From Aminiphilus circumscriptus DSM 16581 (GTDB lineage: Bacteria; Synergistota; Synergistia; Synergistales; Aminiphilaceae), in NCBI RefSeq assembly GCF_000526375.1, contig NZ_JAFY01000007.1, positions 930,001 through 994,000 of the forward strand: 64,000 nt of DNA, written 5' to 3'. Positions 24,087 to 33,258 of this stretch are shown one piece after another; positions within the stretch are counted from its first letter, which is position 1; each line of letters begins with the position of its first letter. The translations under genes and the position numbers were made by a program. Below the pieces are notes generated by a model. That model did not search any database. It was not told the origin of the DNA and worked only from the letters and a program-made list of their open reading frames with translations.

Positions 24087-26489
24087 CTATCGAAGCGTGT
24101 ATCCACGGGCGGCAAGACCACTCCGCAGCGCTCCGTGGCGTCCTTCGATCTCTTCGTCGCTGAGAGTACGCTCCGCGCTCCGGTAGGCCACGGAGAAGGC
24201 AAGGCTCCGGTGTCCCTCGGGAATACTCTCGCCCTCGTAGACGTCGAAGAGGCGCACATCCCAGAGGAAATCTCCGGCGAGGCGCCGTATTTCAGCCTCC
24301 ACCGCCGCCGCGGGCGTTCCTTTCGGCACGAGAAGCGACACGTCCCGGTAGATCGCGGGATAGCGCATAGGCTCGCTGAACTGGTAGGACACCTGCCCCA
24401 CAAGACTCTCCAGATTGATCTCGAAGGCGTAGAGCGGCGCGTCCAGGTCGAGAGCCCCCCCGATGAGAGGCTTAAGCGCCAGCAGATAGCCCGCATCCTT
24501 TCCATCGATGCGGATCCATGCGGTCCGTCCCTTGTGCCCGAAGGGTTCCTCTCCCTGGACGAACTCCGGACGGACGGCACAGGCCTCACACAGAGCAATC
24601 ACGTCCGCCTTCACGGAGAAGAAGTCCTCGTCGGCGGCAAAACGGCGATCTCGTCCGGGAAAGACGATCCCCCCGAGGAAGAAGGGCTCCTCATGCGCCT
24701 CTCCGGAGGAACCGGCGCCGTCGGTACGGAGAAACACCTTGCCCTGCTCAAACATGCGGATCGGGCCGCGGAAACCGCCCCGGAGATTTCGCAGCAGCGC
24801 CTTGAGCAACCCAGGCAGCAGGGAGGTACGCATCACCGACTGATCCGCCGCAATAGGATTCACCACGGCGATTGGGTTTCCACGCCGGTCTCCCTCGGGA
24901 AAGCGGAGAACCCGCAGGTCCTCGGGAGCGACGAAGCTGTAGGTGATCATTTCCACGAATCCCCGCCCCATGGCGGACTCCCGGAGGCGGCGCAACGCCG
25001 TCATGAGGGTCGTCAGGGACGCCGAGGCATACAGATGGGGCGGAATCCGCACTGGAACGGTGTCGTACCCCTCAACCCGGGCCACTTCCTCCACGAGATC
25101 CTCCTCGATGGAGACGTCGAGCCGCGAAGCGGGAACGGCGAAGGTCCGCGCCGCCTCCTCCCGGAACTCCCTGACCTCGGTAAAACCGAAGCGCTCCAGG
25201 GTGGCCGACGCCTCGTCCATGTTCGCAGACATGAGATACGTTCGGAGTGTGCTCTCCCGCAGAATCACGGTGCGGCGCGGCTCTCGGGGATCGCCTGCGA
25301 CAAGGGGCGCCCCGCAGAGTTCGCCTCCGGCGAACTCCCTCATGTAGGCCATGGCCATAGCCAGGGCGGGCAAGGCCTTGGTCCGGTCCACACCCCGGGC
25401 GTAGCGGAACGCCGCCTCGGAATGGAGCCCCATGCGACGCGAGGTTCTACCGATGCGGACCCTGTCGAAGGAGGCGGCCTCCAGAACTACCGTGGTGGTG
25501 GTGTCGGAGATCTCCGAGTTCGCGCCACCCATCACGCCCGCCAAACCGACGGCGACGCCGCCGGAGGTGATGAGCAGGTCCTCTTCTTCGAGCACTCGTT
25601 CCTTGCCGTCCAGGGTGGTGATCGTTTCACCCTTCCTCGCGGCACGGACGGCGATGTGCCGGGCGGGAAGACGGTCCAGGTCGAAGGCGTGAAGCGGCTG
25701 CCCCCAGAAGAGCATGGCCAGGTTCGTGGCGTCCACCACGTTACTGATGGGGCGCATGCCGCAGAGAGAAACCCGAACCCTGGCGCGCACCGGCGAGGGA
25801 CCGATGCGGACGTTGCGGATGAGTCCCAGGGAGTAGGCGGGGCATCCCTCGTCCTCCAGCGTGATCCCCTCGAAAGGAATCGGCCAGGGCCCCTCCGGAA
25901 GCGCCGGAACCTCCGGGGGCAGCAGTTCCGTTCCGGGGAGAATGCCGTAGAGTTCGCGGGCGATGCCCACCAGGCTGAGAAGATCTCCCCGGTTGGGAGT
26001 GATGGAAATGTCGAGGATCACGTCGTCCAGACCGAGCCAGGCGATGCAGTCCGCCCCCAGGGGCGCGTCCTCGGGAAGCGTCAGCAGGCCAAACTCCACC
26101 TCCACGTCGGGAATGCCCAGCTCCTCTGCGGAGAGGAGCATTCCCTCGGAGAGAACACCGTCGAAATCCCGCATACCGAGCACCGTGCCGTCGGCGAGCA
26201 CGCCGCCGGGGGGCGCGTAGGGGAAAAGCTTTCCCACGGCAACATTGGGCGCCGCGGTGGTACAGGTCTTCCGCCCTCTGCCGTAGTCCACGCGGGCCAC
26301 CCGAAGTCCCTCCCGGGTGGGATGGGGTTCGAGGGAGAGCACCCTGCCGATGAAGATATCCTGGAGCGCCTCCCCGGGACGCCGGATTTCCTCCACCTCG
26401 CACCCCGTCATGGTGAGACGGTGGGCGATCTCATCCACCCCGGCGGGAATCCGGATCAGTTCCTTGAGCCAATTCAGCGACACGAGCAT
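24087..26489 (-). CDS. pheT: Phenylalanine--tRNA ligase beta subunit
   Basis: 800 aa, normal for bacterial PheT. Domains in order: LVSLNWLKELIRIP start; tRNA-binding OB domain (IFIGRVLSLEPHPTREGLRV; AAPNVAVGKLFPYAPPG); B3/B4 editing region (ISITPNRGDLLSLVGIAREL); B5 domain; core (LVEEVARVEGYDTVPVRIPP; NPIAADQSVMRTSLLPGLL); ferredoxin-fold anticodon-binding domain at the C-terminus (YPAIYRDVSLLVPKGTPAAA, LAFSVAYRSAERTLSDEEI). It overlaps pheS by one base. Works with PheS as an alpha2-beta2 enzyme. Confidence 0.97.
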   Translation of the reverse strand: MLVSLNWLKELIRIPAGVDEIAHRLTMTGCEVEEIRRPGEALQDIFIGRVLSLEPHPTREGLRVARVDYGRGRKTCTTAAPNVAVGKLFPYAPPGGVLADGTVLGMRDFDGVLSEGMLLSAEELGIPDVEVEFGLLTLPEDAPLGADCIAWLGLDDVILDISITPNRGDLLSLVGIARELYGILPGTELLPPEVPALPEGPWPIPFEGITLEDEGCPAYSLGLIRNVRIGPSPVRARVRVSLCGMRPISNVVDATNLAMLFWGQPLHAFDLDRLPARHIAVRAARKGETITTLDGKERVLEEEDLLITSGGVAVGLAGVMGGANSEISDTTTTVVLEAASFDRVRIGRTSRRMGLHSEAAFRYARGVDRTKALPALAMAMAYMREFAGGELCGAPLVAGDPREPRRTVILRESTLRTYLMSANMDEASATLERFGFTEVREFREEAARTFAVPASRLDVSIEEDLVEEVARVEGYDTVPVRIPPHLYASASLTTLMTALRRLRESAMGRGFVEMITYSFVAPEDLRVLRFPEGDRRGNPIAVVNPIAADQSVMRTSLLPGLLKALLRNLRGGFRGPIRMFEQGKVFLRTDGAGSSGEAHEEPFFLGGIVFPGRDRRFAADEDFFSVKADVIALCEACAVRPEFVQGEEPFGHKGRTAWIRIDGKDAGYLLALKPLIGGALDLDAPLYAFEINLESLVGQVSYQFSEPMRYPAIYRDVSLLVPKGTPAAAVEAEIRRLAGDFLWDVRLFDVYEGESIPEGHRSLAFSVAYRSAERTLSDEEIEGRHGALRSGLAARGYTLR

Positions 26490-27529
26490 CAGCGCATACC
26501 TCCCCGGGAAAGGAACGTCACATCTCCGTCGAAGAAGAAGCGGAGATCGCGCACATCGTACTTCAGCAGCGCGATCCGATCCAACCCCATTCCCCAGGCG
26601 AATCCGTTGTACACCGTTGGGTCGATGCCACCCGCGCGCAACACGTTCGGATGGACCATGCCGAGACCGCTGATCTCGAGCCAGCCGCTCCCCTTGCAGA
26701 TGCGACAGGAAGGATTTTTCCCGCCGCAGGCGACACAGCTCACGTCCATCTCCATGGAGGGTTCGGTGAAGGGGAAGTAACTCGCCCGGTAGCGGGCCTT
26801 CACCTCCGGGCCGAACATGGCCTTGGCAAAGGCCTCGAGACTTCCCTTGAGGTCCGCGATGGAGACCTCACGGTCCACGAGGAGTCCTTCGAGCTGATGG
26901 AACATGGGCGAATGGGTAGGGTCGCTGTCCCGCCGGAAGACCTTTCCGGGACAGATGATGCGGAGCGGCGCCCCCCAGCGGAGCATGGAGCGCACCTGCA
27001 CGGGCGACGTATGGGTCCGAAGTAATCTGTTCCCCTCCACGTAGAACGTGTCCTGCATGTCCCGGGCGGGGTGATAGGAAGGAATGTTCAGTGCCTCGAA
27101 ATTGTGAAAATCATCCTCGATCTCCGGGCCAAGCGCCACGGAATAGCCGAGCCCTATAAAGACGTCGATGACCTCGTGCATGACCTGCACCACAGGATGA
27201 AAACTCCCCCATCCTCTTCCCCGGCAGGGCAAGGTCACATCGAGCCGCCCTCGCTCCTCTTCCTTCTCCGCTTCCAGCACTTCCAGGCGCATCTTAGCCG
27301 CATCGAAGGCCATCTCCATCTCGTCGCGAAGTTCATTCACGGTGCTCCCCACGAGAGGGCGCTCCTCTGGAGAAAGCGTTCCCAGCATGCGCAACAGGCG
27401 CGTGATCTCTCCTTTTTTTCCAAGAAAACGGACTCGTTCCTCCTGCAGCGCAGTCAGAGAACCGATCTTGGCGAGAGCTTCGCGGCACTGCTCGCGCAAG
27501 TCTTTAACCTGCCCGAGCACATGACTCAT
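26489..27529 (-). CDS. pheS: Phenylalanine--tRNA ligase alpha subunit
   Basis: 346 aa, class II synthetase. N-terminal coiled coil, then motif 2 region (HTSPVQVRSM, GKVFRRDSDPTHSPMFHQLE) and motif 3 (GFAWGMGLDRIALLKYDVRDLR). An internal Cys-rich insert (CVACGGKNPSCRICKGSGW), a CxxC-x6-CxxC zinc-ribbon-like loop also seen in other bacterial PheS, is intact. The start overlaps the trkA stop by 4 bases, so there is no room for its own promoter or T-box leader; expression depends on the upstream operon. Confidence 0.97.
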   Translation of the reverse strand: MSHVLGQVKDLREQCREALAKIGSLTALQEERVRFLGKKGEITRLLRMLGTLSPEERPLVGSTVNELRDEMEMAFDAAKMRLEVLEAEKEEERGRLDVTLPCRGRGWGSFHPVVQVMHEVIDVFIGLGYSVALGPEIEDDFHNFEALNIPSYHPARDMQDTFYVEGNRLLRTHTSPVQVRSMLRWGAPLRIICPGKVFRRDSDPTHSPMFHQLEGLLVDREVSIADLKGSLEAFAKAMFGPEVKARYRASYFPFTEPSMEMDVSCVACGGKNPSCRICKGSGWLEISGLGMVHPNVLRAGGIDPTVYNGFAWGMGLDRIALLKYDVRDLRFFFDGDVTFLSRGGMR

Positions 27530-28233
27530 GCTTTATCTCCTCCTTCCTCATACAGGCGATTCGCCCAGGGCTCCACATCCTTTTGGCGAGCCGCAATGAG
27601 CAACACATCCTTGACCTCGATGATTGTAGCAGCGGACGGGAGAAACTGACTCCCCTGCCGATTGATCAGCAGAACCACGGCGTTGTAGCGGTTCCTGAAA
27701 TCCAGCTCGACCAACGACTTGCCCACCATCTCCGGAAGAGGCGCAAGGGACCCCACCAGGTATTCCGAGCCAGGAAGGGGTGAAAACTGGGTCAACCAGG
27801 GGAAAACGAAGAGGTCCGCCACCCGGATGCCCATGTCCCGCTCGGGAAAGATGACGCGATGCGCGCCCACCTTCGCCAGTACCCGGGCATGAAGGGAATT
27901 CTGCGCCCGGGCTACCACCCGAGGAACGCCCATGCCACGGAGGATCGCCGTGGCGAGAACGCTCGCCTCGAGATTTTCTCCGATGGAGACCACCGCCACG
28001 TCCGCATCCTTGGCGCCCACCTTGGCCAGGGCGTCCTCATCGGTAGCGTCGAGCTGGGCCGAAAGCTCCACTAGGTCCGACACATTCTCCACCAGAGCGC
28101 GCACCTTGTCCACCGCAACCACATGCTGCCCCAAGACTGCGAGGCGCTCGCACAAGGCGAAACCGAAGCGCCCCAGCCCCACCACCAGCACGGTCTTTTT
28201 CTTCCGTCCCTTCGCCGCTTCGGGCTGTCTCAT
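27526..28233 (-). CDS. trkA: TrkA/KtrA-type potassium channel regulatory subunit
   Basis: 235 aa. RCK_N Rossmann domain (VLVVGLGRFGFALCERLAVL, acidic VDK after strand 2) and a C-terminal RCK_C domain (KSLVELDFRNRYNAVVLLIN, VLLIAARQKDVE). It gates the membrane subunit TrkH in response to nucleotides. ATG at 28233 has GGGGAGG upstream; 20 bases separate it from the trkH stop, and its end overlaps pheS. A longer upstream reading is a shadow of trkH. Confidence 0.92.
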   Translation of the reverse strand: MRQPEAAKGRKKKTVLVVGLGRFGFALCERLAVLGQHVVAVDKVRALVENVSDLVELSAQLDATDEDALAKVGAKDADVAVVSIGENLEASVLATAILRGMGVPRVVARAQNSLHARVLAKVGAHRVIFPERDMGIRVADLFVFPWLTQFSPLPGSEYLVGSLAPLPEMVGKSLVELDFRNRYNAVVLLINRQGSQFLPSAATIIEVKDVLLIAARQKDVEPWANRLYEEGGDKA

Positions 28234-28253
28234 GGCTTCCTCCCCGTTTCTTC

Positions 28254-29534
28254 CTATCCGATGGGAATCCGGGCGTCCACGTAGGAGATCCGGCCGCCTC
28301 CCGACGATTGCACGAGGCTGTACATGAAGGTCACGATTCCCACCCGGCCCCAGAACATCAGCAGTACCATCACGAGCTTCCCCGGAACGCTCAGGGACGA
28401 CGTGATGCCCATGGAAAGCCCCACCGTTCCCAGAGCGGAAACAACCTCGAAAAGGACGCTCCCGAAGGGAAGTGCCTCCGTGAAGGAGAGACAGAAGACA
28501 CCGCAGAGGATCGTTCCCAGATAGAGCAACACGAAAGTCAACGCCCGAAAGACCGTCCGCACGGGGATCTTCCGGGCAAAGGCGTGCACCTCCGTCTCGC
28601 CCTGAATATCCCGCAGGCATGCCAGAGCGAGAATTCCCACGGTAGTGGTCTTCACGCCACCCCCCGTGGAAGCCGGCGACGCCCCGATAATCATGAGCAG
28701 GATCGTCACCAGAAGCCCCAGCGGCGCGTAGAGTCCGGGCGCCACCGTGTCGAATCCCGCCGTGCGCGGTGTCACTGCCGCGAAGAGTGCGTTCCACAGT
28801 TTCCATCCAGGGGCCAGGTGTCGGAAGGCGCCGTTCCATTCCGCAGCCAGCAGGAGAACGAATCCTCCCAGAATGCAGACCCCTGTGGTGACGAGCACCA
28901 GCCGCGCCGCAACGGAGAGAGGACGTCGTTCCCGCCGAACGTTCCGGAGTTCCGAGAGGACGGGAAATCCGAGTCCCCCGAGGACGAGCAGCATCATGAC
29001 GACCCCCGGCACGGCGATGGAGGCAGCATATTCCTCCAGGCTCGTGGAAAAGAGGGAGAACCCGGCATTGCAGAAGGCACTCACACTGTGGAAGATCGCC
29101 AGGGCGGCGGCGCGTCCCGGAGGATATTCTCCCAAAAAGGCGAAAAAGAGCAACAGTGCTCCCACGCCCTCAATGGTCAGGGTGAGCCTGAGCACGTCGA
29201 GGAGAAGGCGTACCGCCCCCTGGGGTGTGTCGAGCCCCATTCCTTCCGCAAAAAGAAGCCGCTGGCGAATACCGATGCGCTGTCCCGCCACCAGGGGAAG
29301 GGCAGTCATGGCGGTCATCACGCCAAGCCCTCCGAGCTGGATGAGAAGGAGAACGACCACCTGCGAGAAGGGAGAGAGATCCCGTCCCGTGTCCACCACT
29401 ACGAGCCCCGTGACACACACCGCAGAGGTGGCGGTGAAGAGGGCATCCACGAGAGAAAGCCTCGCGGAGTGCAGGTTCCCCGCCCATACAAGTAGGGTTC
29501 CTGCGGCAATAAGCAGCAGGAACCCTAAAACCAC
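28254..29534 (-). CDS. trkH: TrkH/KtrB-type potassium uptake membrane subunit
   Basis: 426 aa from the GTG at 29534. Four pore-loop repeats are visible, with selectivity Gly in SAVCVTGLVVVDT, VSAFCNAGFSLFS, TPRTAGFDTVAPG and SALGTVGLSMGIT. About eight to ten membrane helices; works with TrkA. The GTG has a poor binding site. In-frame sequence continues upstream as PIGVRTYSNVRVERAV, which fits the family N-terminus. An ATA codon at 29576, overlapping the rplT TAG stop as ATAG and preceded by AAGGAGG, would give 440 aa; the true start is uncertain. Confidence 0.9.
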   Translation of the reverse strand: MVLGFLLLIAAGTLLVWAGNLHSARLSLVDALFTATSAVCVTGLVVVDTGRDLSPFSQVVVLLLIQLGGLGVMTAMTALPLVAGQRIGIRQRLLFAEGMGLDTPQGAVRLLLDVLRLTLTIEGVGALLLFFAFLGEYPPGRAAALAIFHSVSAFCNAGFSLFSTSLEEYAASIAVPGVVMMLLVLGGLGFPVLSELRNVRRERRPLSVAARLVLVTTGVCILGGFVLLLAAEWNGAFRHLAPGWKLWNALFAAVTPRTAGFDTVAPGLYAPLGLLVTILLMIIGASPASTGGGVKTTTVGILALACLRDIQGETEVHAFARKIPVRTVFRALTFVLLYLGTILCGVFCLSFTEALPFGSVLFEVVSALGTVGLSMGITSSLSVPGKLVMVLLMFWGRVGIVTFMYSLVQSSGGGRISYVDARIPIG

Positions 29535-29572
29535 GGCCCGCTCGACGCGGACATTGCTGTATGTCCGGACGC

Positions 29573-29932
29573 CTATTGGCCGAGCGCCTCCTTCACGGAG
29601 GAGACGACGTTCGCGAAGGCCTGAAGGTCGTTGACGGCCAGATCGGCGAGCATCTTCCTATTGATGGAGATGTTGGCCCGTTTCATGCCGTTCATGAGGG
29701 CACTGTAGGTGGTTCCGTTCAGTCTGGCCGCGGCGTTGATGCGCATGATCCAGAGCTTGCGGAACTCCCGCTTCTTCGCACGCCGGTCACGAAAGGCATT
29801 GGAAAGAGATTTGAGGAACGCTTCCCTGGCGCGGCGGTAGACGTTCTTCTTCCGTCCCCAATAACCCTTGGTGATACCGAACAATTTTTTCCTCTTACGA
29901 TCGCTGTTACTCGATGATTTCGAACGGGGCAT
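29573..29932 (-). CDS. rplT: 50S ribosomal protein L20
   Basis: 119 aa, full length. Basic N-terminal extension (RKKLFGITKGYWGRKKNVYR) and C-terminal globular part (RMNAAARLNGTTYSALMNGM-like segment, MLADLAVNDLQAF). Besides its structural role, L20 represses its own operon in other bacteria by binding the mRNA leader; a leader with three hairpins is present upstream of infC here. Confidence 0.97.
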   Translation of the reverse strand: MPRSKSSSNSDRKRKKLFGITKGYWGRKKNVYRRAREAFLKSLSNAFRDRRAKKREFRKLWIMRINAAARLNGTTYSALMNGMKRANISINRKMLADLAVNDLQAFANVVSSVKEALGQ

Positions 29933-29982
29933 ACCAATTCACCTCTTTTACGGTTTCCGAAACTCCTGCTCCGGAATTATCT

Positions 29983-30180
29983 CTACGCGTAGGGAAGAAG
30001 ACGCTTCAGATTGTCACCCTGAGCCTCGGGAAGAATTCCCGTCCTGCGCAGCGTGCGCGCCCGTTTTCCGTTCTTCGTGCGCATGATGTGACGACGCCCC
30101 GTCTTCTGGAAAGCGACTTTCCCGGAGCCCGTGACCCGAAACCGCTTCTTGGCTCCCGAATGTGTTTTCATCTTGGGCAT
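29983..30180 (-). CDS. rpmI: 50S ribosomal protein L35
   Basis: 65 aa. Start [20 protein letters not shown] and [15 protein letters not shown] are diagnostic. It sits between infC and rplT as usual, though separated from infC by an unusually long 258-base spacer. Within that spacer, CTCCGTCC and GGACGGAG (30401-30425) form a hairpin just after the infC stop. Confidence 0.97.
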   Translation of the reverse strand: MPKMKTHSGAKKRFRVTGSGKVAFQKTGRRHIMRTKNGKRARTLRRTGILPEAQGDNLKRLLPYA

Positions 30181-30438
30181 GATCCGACCCCTCCCGCAAC
30201 AAGATTCGTCCTGATTGACCCTTTTCCGCCTGTTCGACATTTCGGCTGCGAAAATTCCAGCCCACAAAGGGACAGGATCCTACGCAACCGTTCATGGAAA
30301 ACCGACCGATGTTCTCTCTCACTTCGCTGCCGCAGAAGGTGATGAGGCCCATCGAAAACGGTGCCGCAGCAACTCCGCGTGAACGTACTTTCTTGACCCG
30401 CTCCGTCCTGGGAAAACCGGACGGAGACTCCTTCGACG

Positions 30439-30975
30439 TCAGGCTTTCTTGGCTGCCTGAGGCACGGGAACGAGCATGATGCGCATGAAACGGCCTTCCA
30501 TGCGCGGAGCCATCTCCACCGTGGCCAAATCCTGGCAATCCCGGATGACCCGCTCCAGCACCTCGCGCCCCTGGTCCAGAAAGGCCATCTCGCGACCACG
30601 GAAGAACACGGAGACCTTGACGCGATGTCCATCCTCAAGGAAGGAGCGCACGGCCTTGGTCTTAAAGTTATAGTCGTGCACGTCGATCTTGGGACGCATC
30701 TTCATTTCCTTCACGGTCTGCGTCTTCTGTTTCTTCCGTGCGTCCTTGTCGCGCTTCTGCATCTGGAAGCGGTATTTACCGTAGTCCATGATGCGACACA
30801 CGGGCGGACGCGCCTGAGGAGCGACCTCGACGAGATCCAGTCCGCGCTCCTCAGCCATCGCCAAGGCTTCGCGCACGGGAGTGACGCCGAGCTTGACACC
30901 TTCCTCGTCGATCAGGAGAACTTCGGGAATCTTGATTTCCTCATTCACGCGGGGCTCCTGTTCCTTGTTTTCTAT
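30439..30975 (-). CDS. infC: Translation initiation factor IF-3
   Basis: 178 aa if it starts at the ATA codon at 30975, which is preceded by GGAGGTG at 8-base spacing; 169 aa from a GTG at 30948, itself preceded by AGGAG. The ATA start keeps the usual residues before VNEEIKIPEVLLIDEEG, and infC is known for rare start codons (AUU in E. coli) used for autoregulation. Conserved ARPPVCRIMDYGKYRFQMQK and FFRGREMAFLDQG are present. First coding gene of the long leftward operon. Confidence 0.95.
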   Translation of the reverse strand: MENKEQEPRVNEEIKIPEVLLIDEEGVKLGVTPVREALAMAEERGLDLVEVAPQARPPVCRIMDYGKYRFQMQKRDKDARKKQKTQTVKEMKMRPKIDVHDYNFKTKAVRSFLEDGHRVKVSVFFRGREMAFLDQGREVLERVIRDCQDLATVEMAPRMEGRFMRIMLVPVPQAAKKA

Positions 30976-31129
30976 GGCACTTCACCTCCAAAAAGAAATA
31001 GGCCGGACACTCGGTCCGGCCTCAGTACACAAAAATCCGCATGGATTTTCGGGTTCCTGGCCAGTCAACAGCCGAAGCGTCGACAGGCGAGAGGTCGAAC
31101 CTCTTCTTGAAAACGACATACCCGCACAG
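30976..31129 (-). promoter_or_regulatory. Attenuator-like leader of the infC operon
   Basis: About 150 bases between the predicted transcription start and infC, with three hairpins on the minus strand: AGAGGT/ACCTCT (31104-31090), AAAATCC/GGATTTT (31049-31032), and a perfect 8-base-pair GC stem GGCCGGAC/GTCCGGCC (31021-31001) followed by TATTTCTTTTT. The last is an intrinsic-terminator shape abutting the infC ribosome binding site. Leaders of this kind let L20 or IF-3 control the operon in other bacteria; the specific ligand here is inferred. Confidence 0.65.
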
Positions 31130-31135
31130 GAGAGA

Positions 31136-31164
31136 ACATTAGCATACTCTCCTCCATCTGGCAA
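31136..31164 (-). promoter_or_regulatory. Promoter of the infC operon
   Basis: On the minus strand TTGCCA (31164-31159), 17-base spacer, TAATGT (31141-31136). Confidence 0.5.
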
Positions 31165-31198
31165 GCGGCACGAAAAAGCCGCCGTCCCGAAACACCGC

Positions 31199-33085
31199 TC
31201 AGGAGCCGGACGGCTCCGTCGGGACAGAAGGCAACATTGGACCCGACGCGGGGGCTGAAGATTCCTCCGGTGCCGGTTCGGCCATCCGGTAGGTTCCCGG
31301 CTTGAGATAGGGAAGCAGCGCATCAAGGACCTGCCGGTTTCGCAGGCGGTTCCCCCAATCAATGAGGGCCATCAGATCCTCCGCCGTGCTCTCGCTCTTG
31401 AAGGAGAACCAGAGGCGGTTCAGACCGTCCGTCAGCAGATCCATGTCCTTCGAGATCTGCGCCAGAGAGATAAGGTGCTTTCCGATCTGCCGCTCCGCGA
31501 TGTCCCGCACCATGAGCGCCTTTTTCGCCTCTTCCAGCAGAGCCCGCTGGGCCTGGGGCGTTCGTGCCTGCATGGCCTCGGCGATGGTGCGGTCCCCCTT
31601 TATACCCTGACCCAGAAAAACCAAACCGAAGAGGGCGACCCCGGCGAGCAGGGCACCCATACAGCGCTGCAGCACCGGACGCCGCAGCGCGCTCCAGGAA
31701 AGGCGCTCCGGAAGCAGCACCGACGTGGCGAAAGCGAAAGCGGCGGAGATCCACAGGGCGTTTTCGATCCTTCGGAAAGGTCTGGACCAGAGCGCGTCGA
31801 ACCAGATCAACGCGAGCATCGCCAAGGCCCAGAGCGTTTCCAGCGGAATTTTCTCCCGTCGTACCACGATACCGAGAAAGGCCCAGAGGAGCCACAAAAG
31901 AAGGGCGATCACCAGAAGCCCTCCCACGAGGCCGAACTCGGCGAAGAACTGCAGGTACTCGTTGTGGGCCCACATGGTGAACTTCCAGTCCCGGTTCGGA
32001 GAACGTTGGAACATTTCCTTCTGGGCGTCCAGGTAGTGCCATTTGTACTGCCCCAACCCGACCCCCTTCAGGGGCTGTTGAGTGATCATGGTCCACGAGG
32101 TGGCCCAGATGTCGATACGTCCTCCCACGGTTTCGGGGTTCTTCAGCACGTCCATCCATTTCGACTCCAGGGATCCAGCGCGCCCGGCGTTGAAGAGCAC
32201 CGTCGCCAAAAGACCCAGGGCGAGAAGAGAAACGATGCCCCCGAGACGGCGAAGATGTCGCGCCTCCTCGTTCCGCCAGGCAACGAGAGCCATCACGGCC
32301 ACGGCGACACCCAGGGAGAGGATCGCCGCCCGGGTGGTGGAGCCCCAGAGCCCCCAGGCGTTGACGGCAAGGAGAAGAATGTTGGCGAGACGTACCGGCA
32401 GGGAGCGACGGTAGAGCCCTTCCTCCCGGCCGTAGGCCACGTGGAGATAGATGCTGTTCAGGCAGGCCATGGCCACCCAGAGGCCGAACATCTCCTGCTG
32501 CCCCGTGTTGCCGATGTAGTTTCCCGGCGTGGGGAGGATAAAGGCGAAGGGACCGCTCAGATTGCGGATCTGCAGTTCCGCGAAGATCACGTTGCATGCG
32601 GCGTTGAGGTTCGCCCCCCAGAGAATCCACCGGAAACGGTCCCTGGGAAGAAAGTTATAGCAGAGCACGTAGGCCGCCCAGAGGGAGGCGAAGAAAAACC
32701 ACTCCCGGGCGAAGGTCGGAACGGATTTGATCTCCGTCCACAAGGGCTGGGCAGTGACATACAGGAGCAAGGCGAACCAGATCCACCCGAAGGGGTCGAT
32801 GGTGAAACGAATTTTTTCCGTTCCCTTGAACGCCACCACAAGACCGACGACGATGCAGAGCACCGCCAGAGGAACGAGCGCCACCACCCATTTCATGAAA
32901 TGGAGTGTCTGAAACCAGCTCATCCCCGAATAGACGAGGTTGGGCACCGCGAGAGAAACGCCCATGCAGACCAGACACAGCCACTGGAGCATTCCCTGGA
33001 GCGAGATGCCGCCCTTCCCGGCGATTCCAGTCTCTGTCGGAGACACCTTGCTTCCCGAGCTTTTCCTTTTCTGCGCCACGAACAT
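31199..33085 (-). CDS. O-antigen ligase / Wzy-like membrane protein
   Basis: 628 aa. After a basic Ser/Lys-rich head there are about ten to twelve membrane helices (WLCLVCMGVSLAVPNLVYSG; WVVALVPLAVLCIVVGLVVAF; ILSLGVAVAVMALVAW). The large extracytoplasmic Wzy_C loop carries GRIDIWATSWTMITQQPLKG and WAHNEYLQFFAEFGLVGGLL, typical of O-antigen ligase and polymerase proteins, with conserved Arg and His. The C-terminal 130 residues are soluble and helical. It would join or polymerise surface polysaccharide at the periplasmic face. No sugar-transferase cluster surrounds it. ATG at 33085 is preferred over 33139, which lies upstream of a TAGAAT -10 box. Confidence 0.85.
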   Translation of the reverse strand: MFVAQKRKSSGSKVSPTETGIAGKGGISLQGMLQWLCLVCMGVSLAVPNLVYSGMSWFQTLHFMKWVVALVPLAVLCIVVGLVVAFKGTEKIRFTIDPFGWIWFALLLYVTAQPLWTEIKSVPTFAREWFFFASLWAAYVLCYNFLPRDRFRWILWGANLNAACNVIFAELQIRNLSGPFAFILPTPGNYIGNTGQQEMFGLWVAMACLNSIYLHVAYGREEGLYRRSLPVRLANILLLAVNAWGLWGSTTRAAILSLGVAVAVMALVAWRNEEARHLRRLGGIVSLLALGLLATVLFNAGRAGSLESKWMDVLKNPETVGGRIDIWATSWTMITQQPLKGVGLGQYKWHYLDAQKEMFQRSPNRDWKFTMWAHNEYLQFFAEFGLVGGLLVIALLLWLLWAFLGIVVRREKIPLETLWALAMLALIWFDALWSRPFRRIENALWISAAFAFATSVLLPERLSWSALRRPVLQRCMGALLAGVALFGLVFLGQGIKGDRTIAEAMQARTPQAQRALLEEAKKALMVRDIAERQIGKHLISLAQISKDMDLLTDGLNRLWFSFKSESTAEDLMALIDWGNRLRNRQVLDALLPYLKPGTYRMAEPAPEESSAPASGPMLPSVPTEPSGS

Positions 33086-33258
33086 CACTCCCAGTTGTCC
33101 TGAAATTGCCTGTGGTATTCTACCATAAGAGACGGACATCCCGGGACCACGAAACCTTACGCCCTTCCGCTCCTTGGAGTTTGACGCTCTGCAGACGTGA
33201 AAGAGGAGTTCCGGCAAGTGCCTCTTCGACGCGCCCGCATCCCTCTCAAAACATGCGC

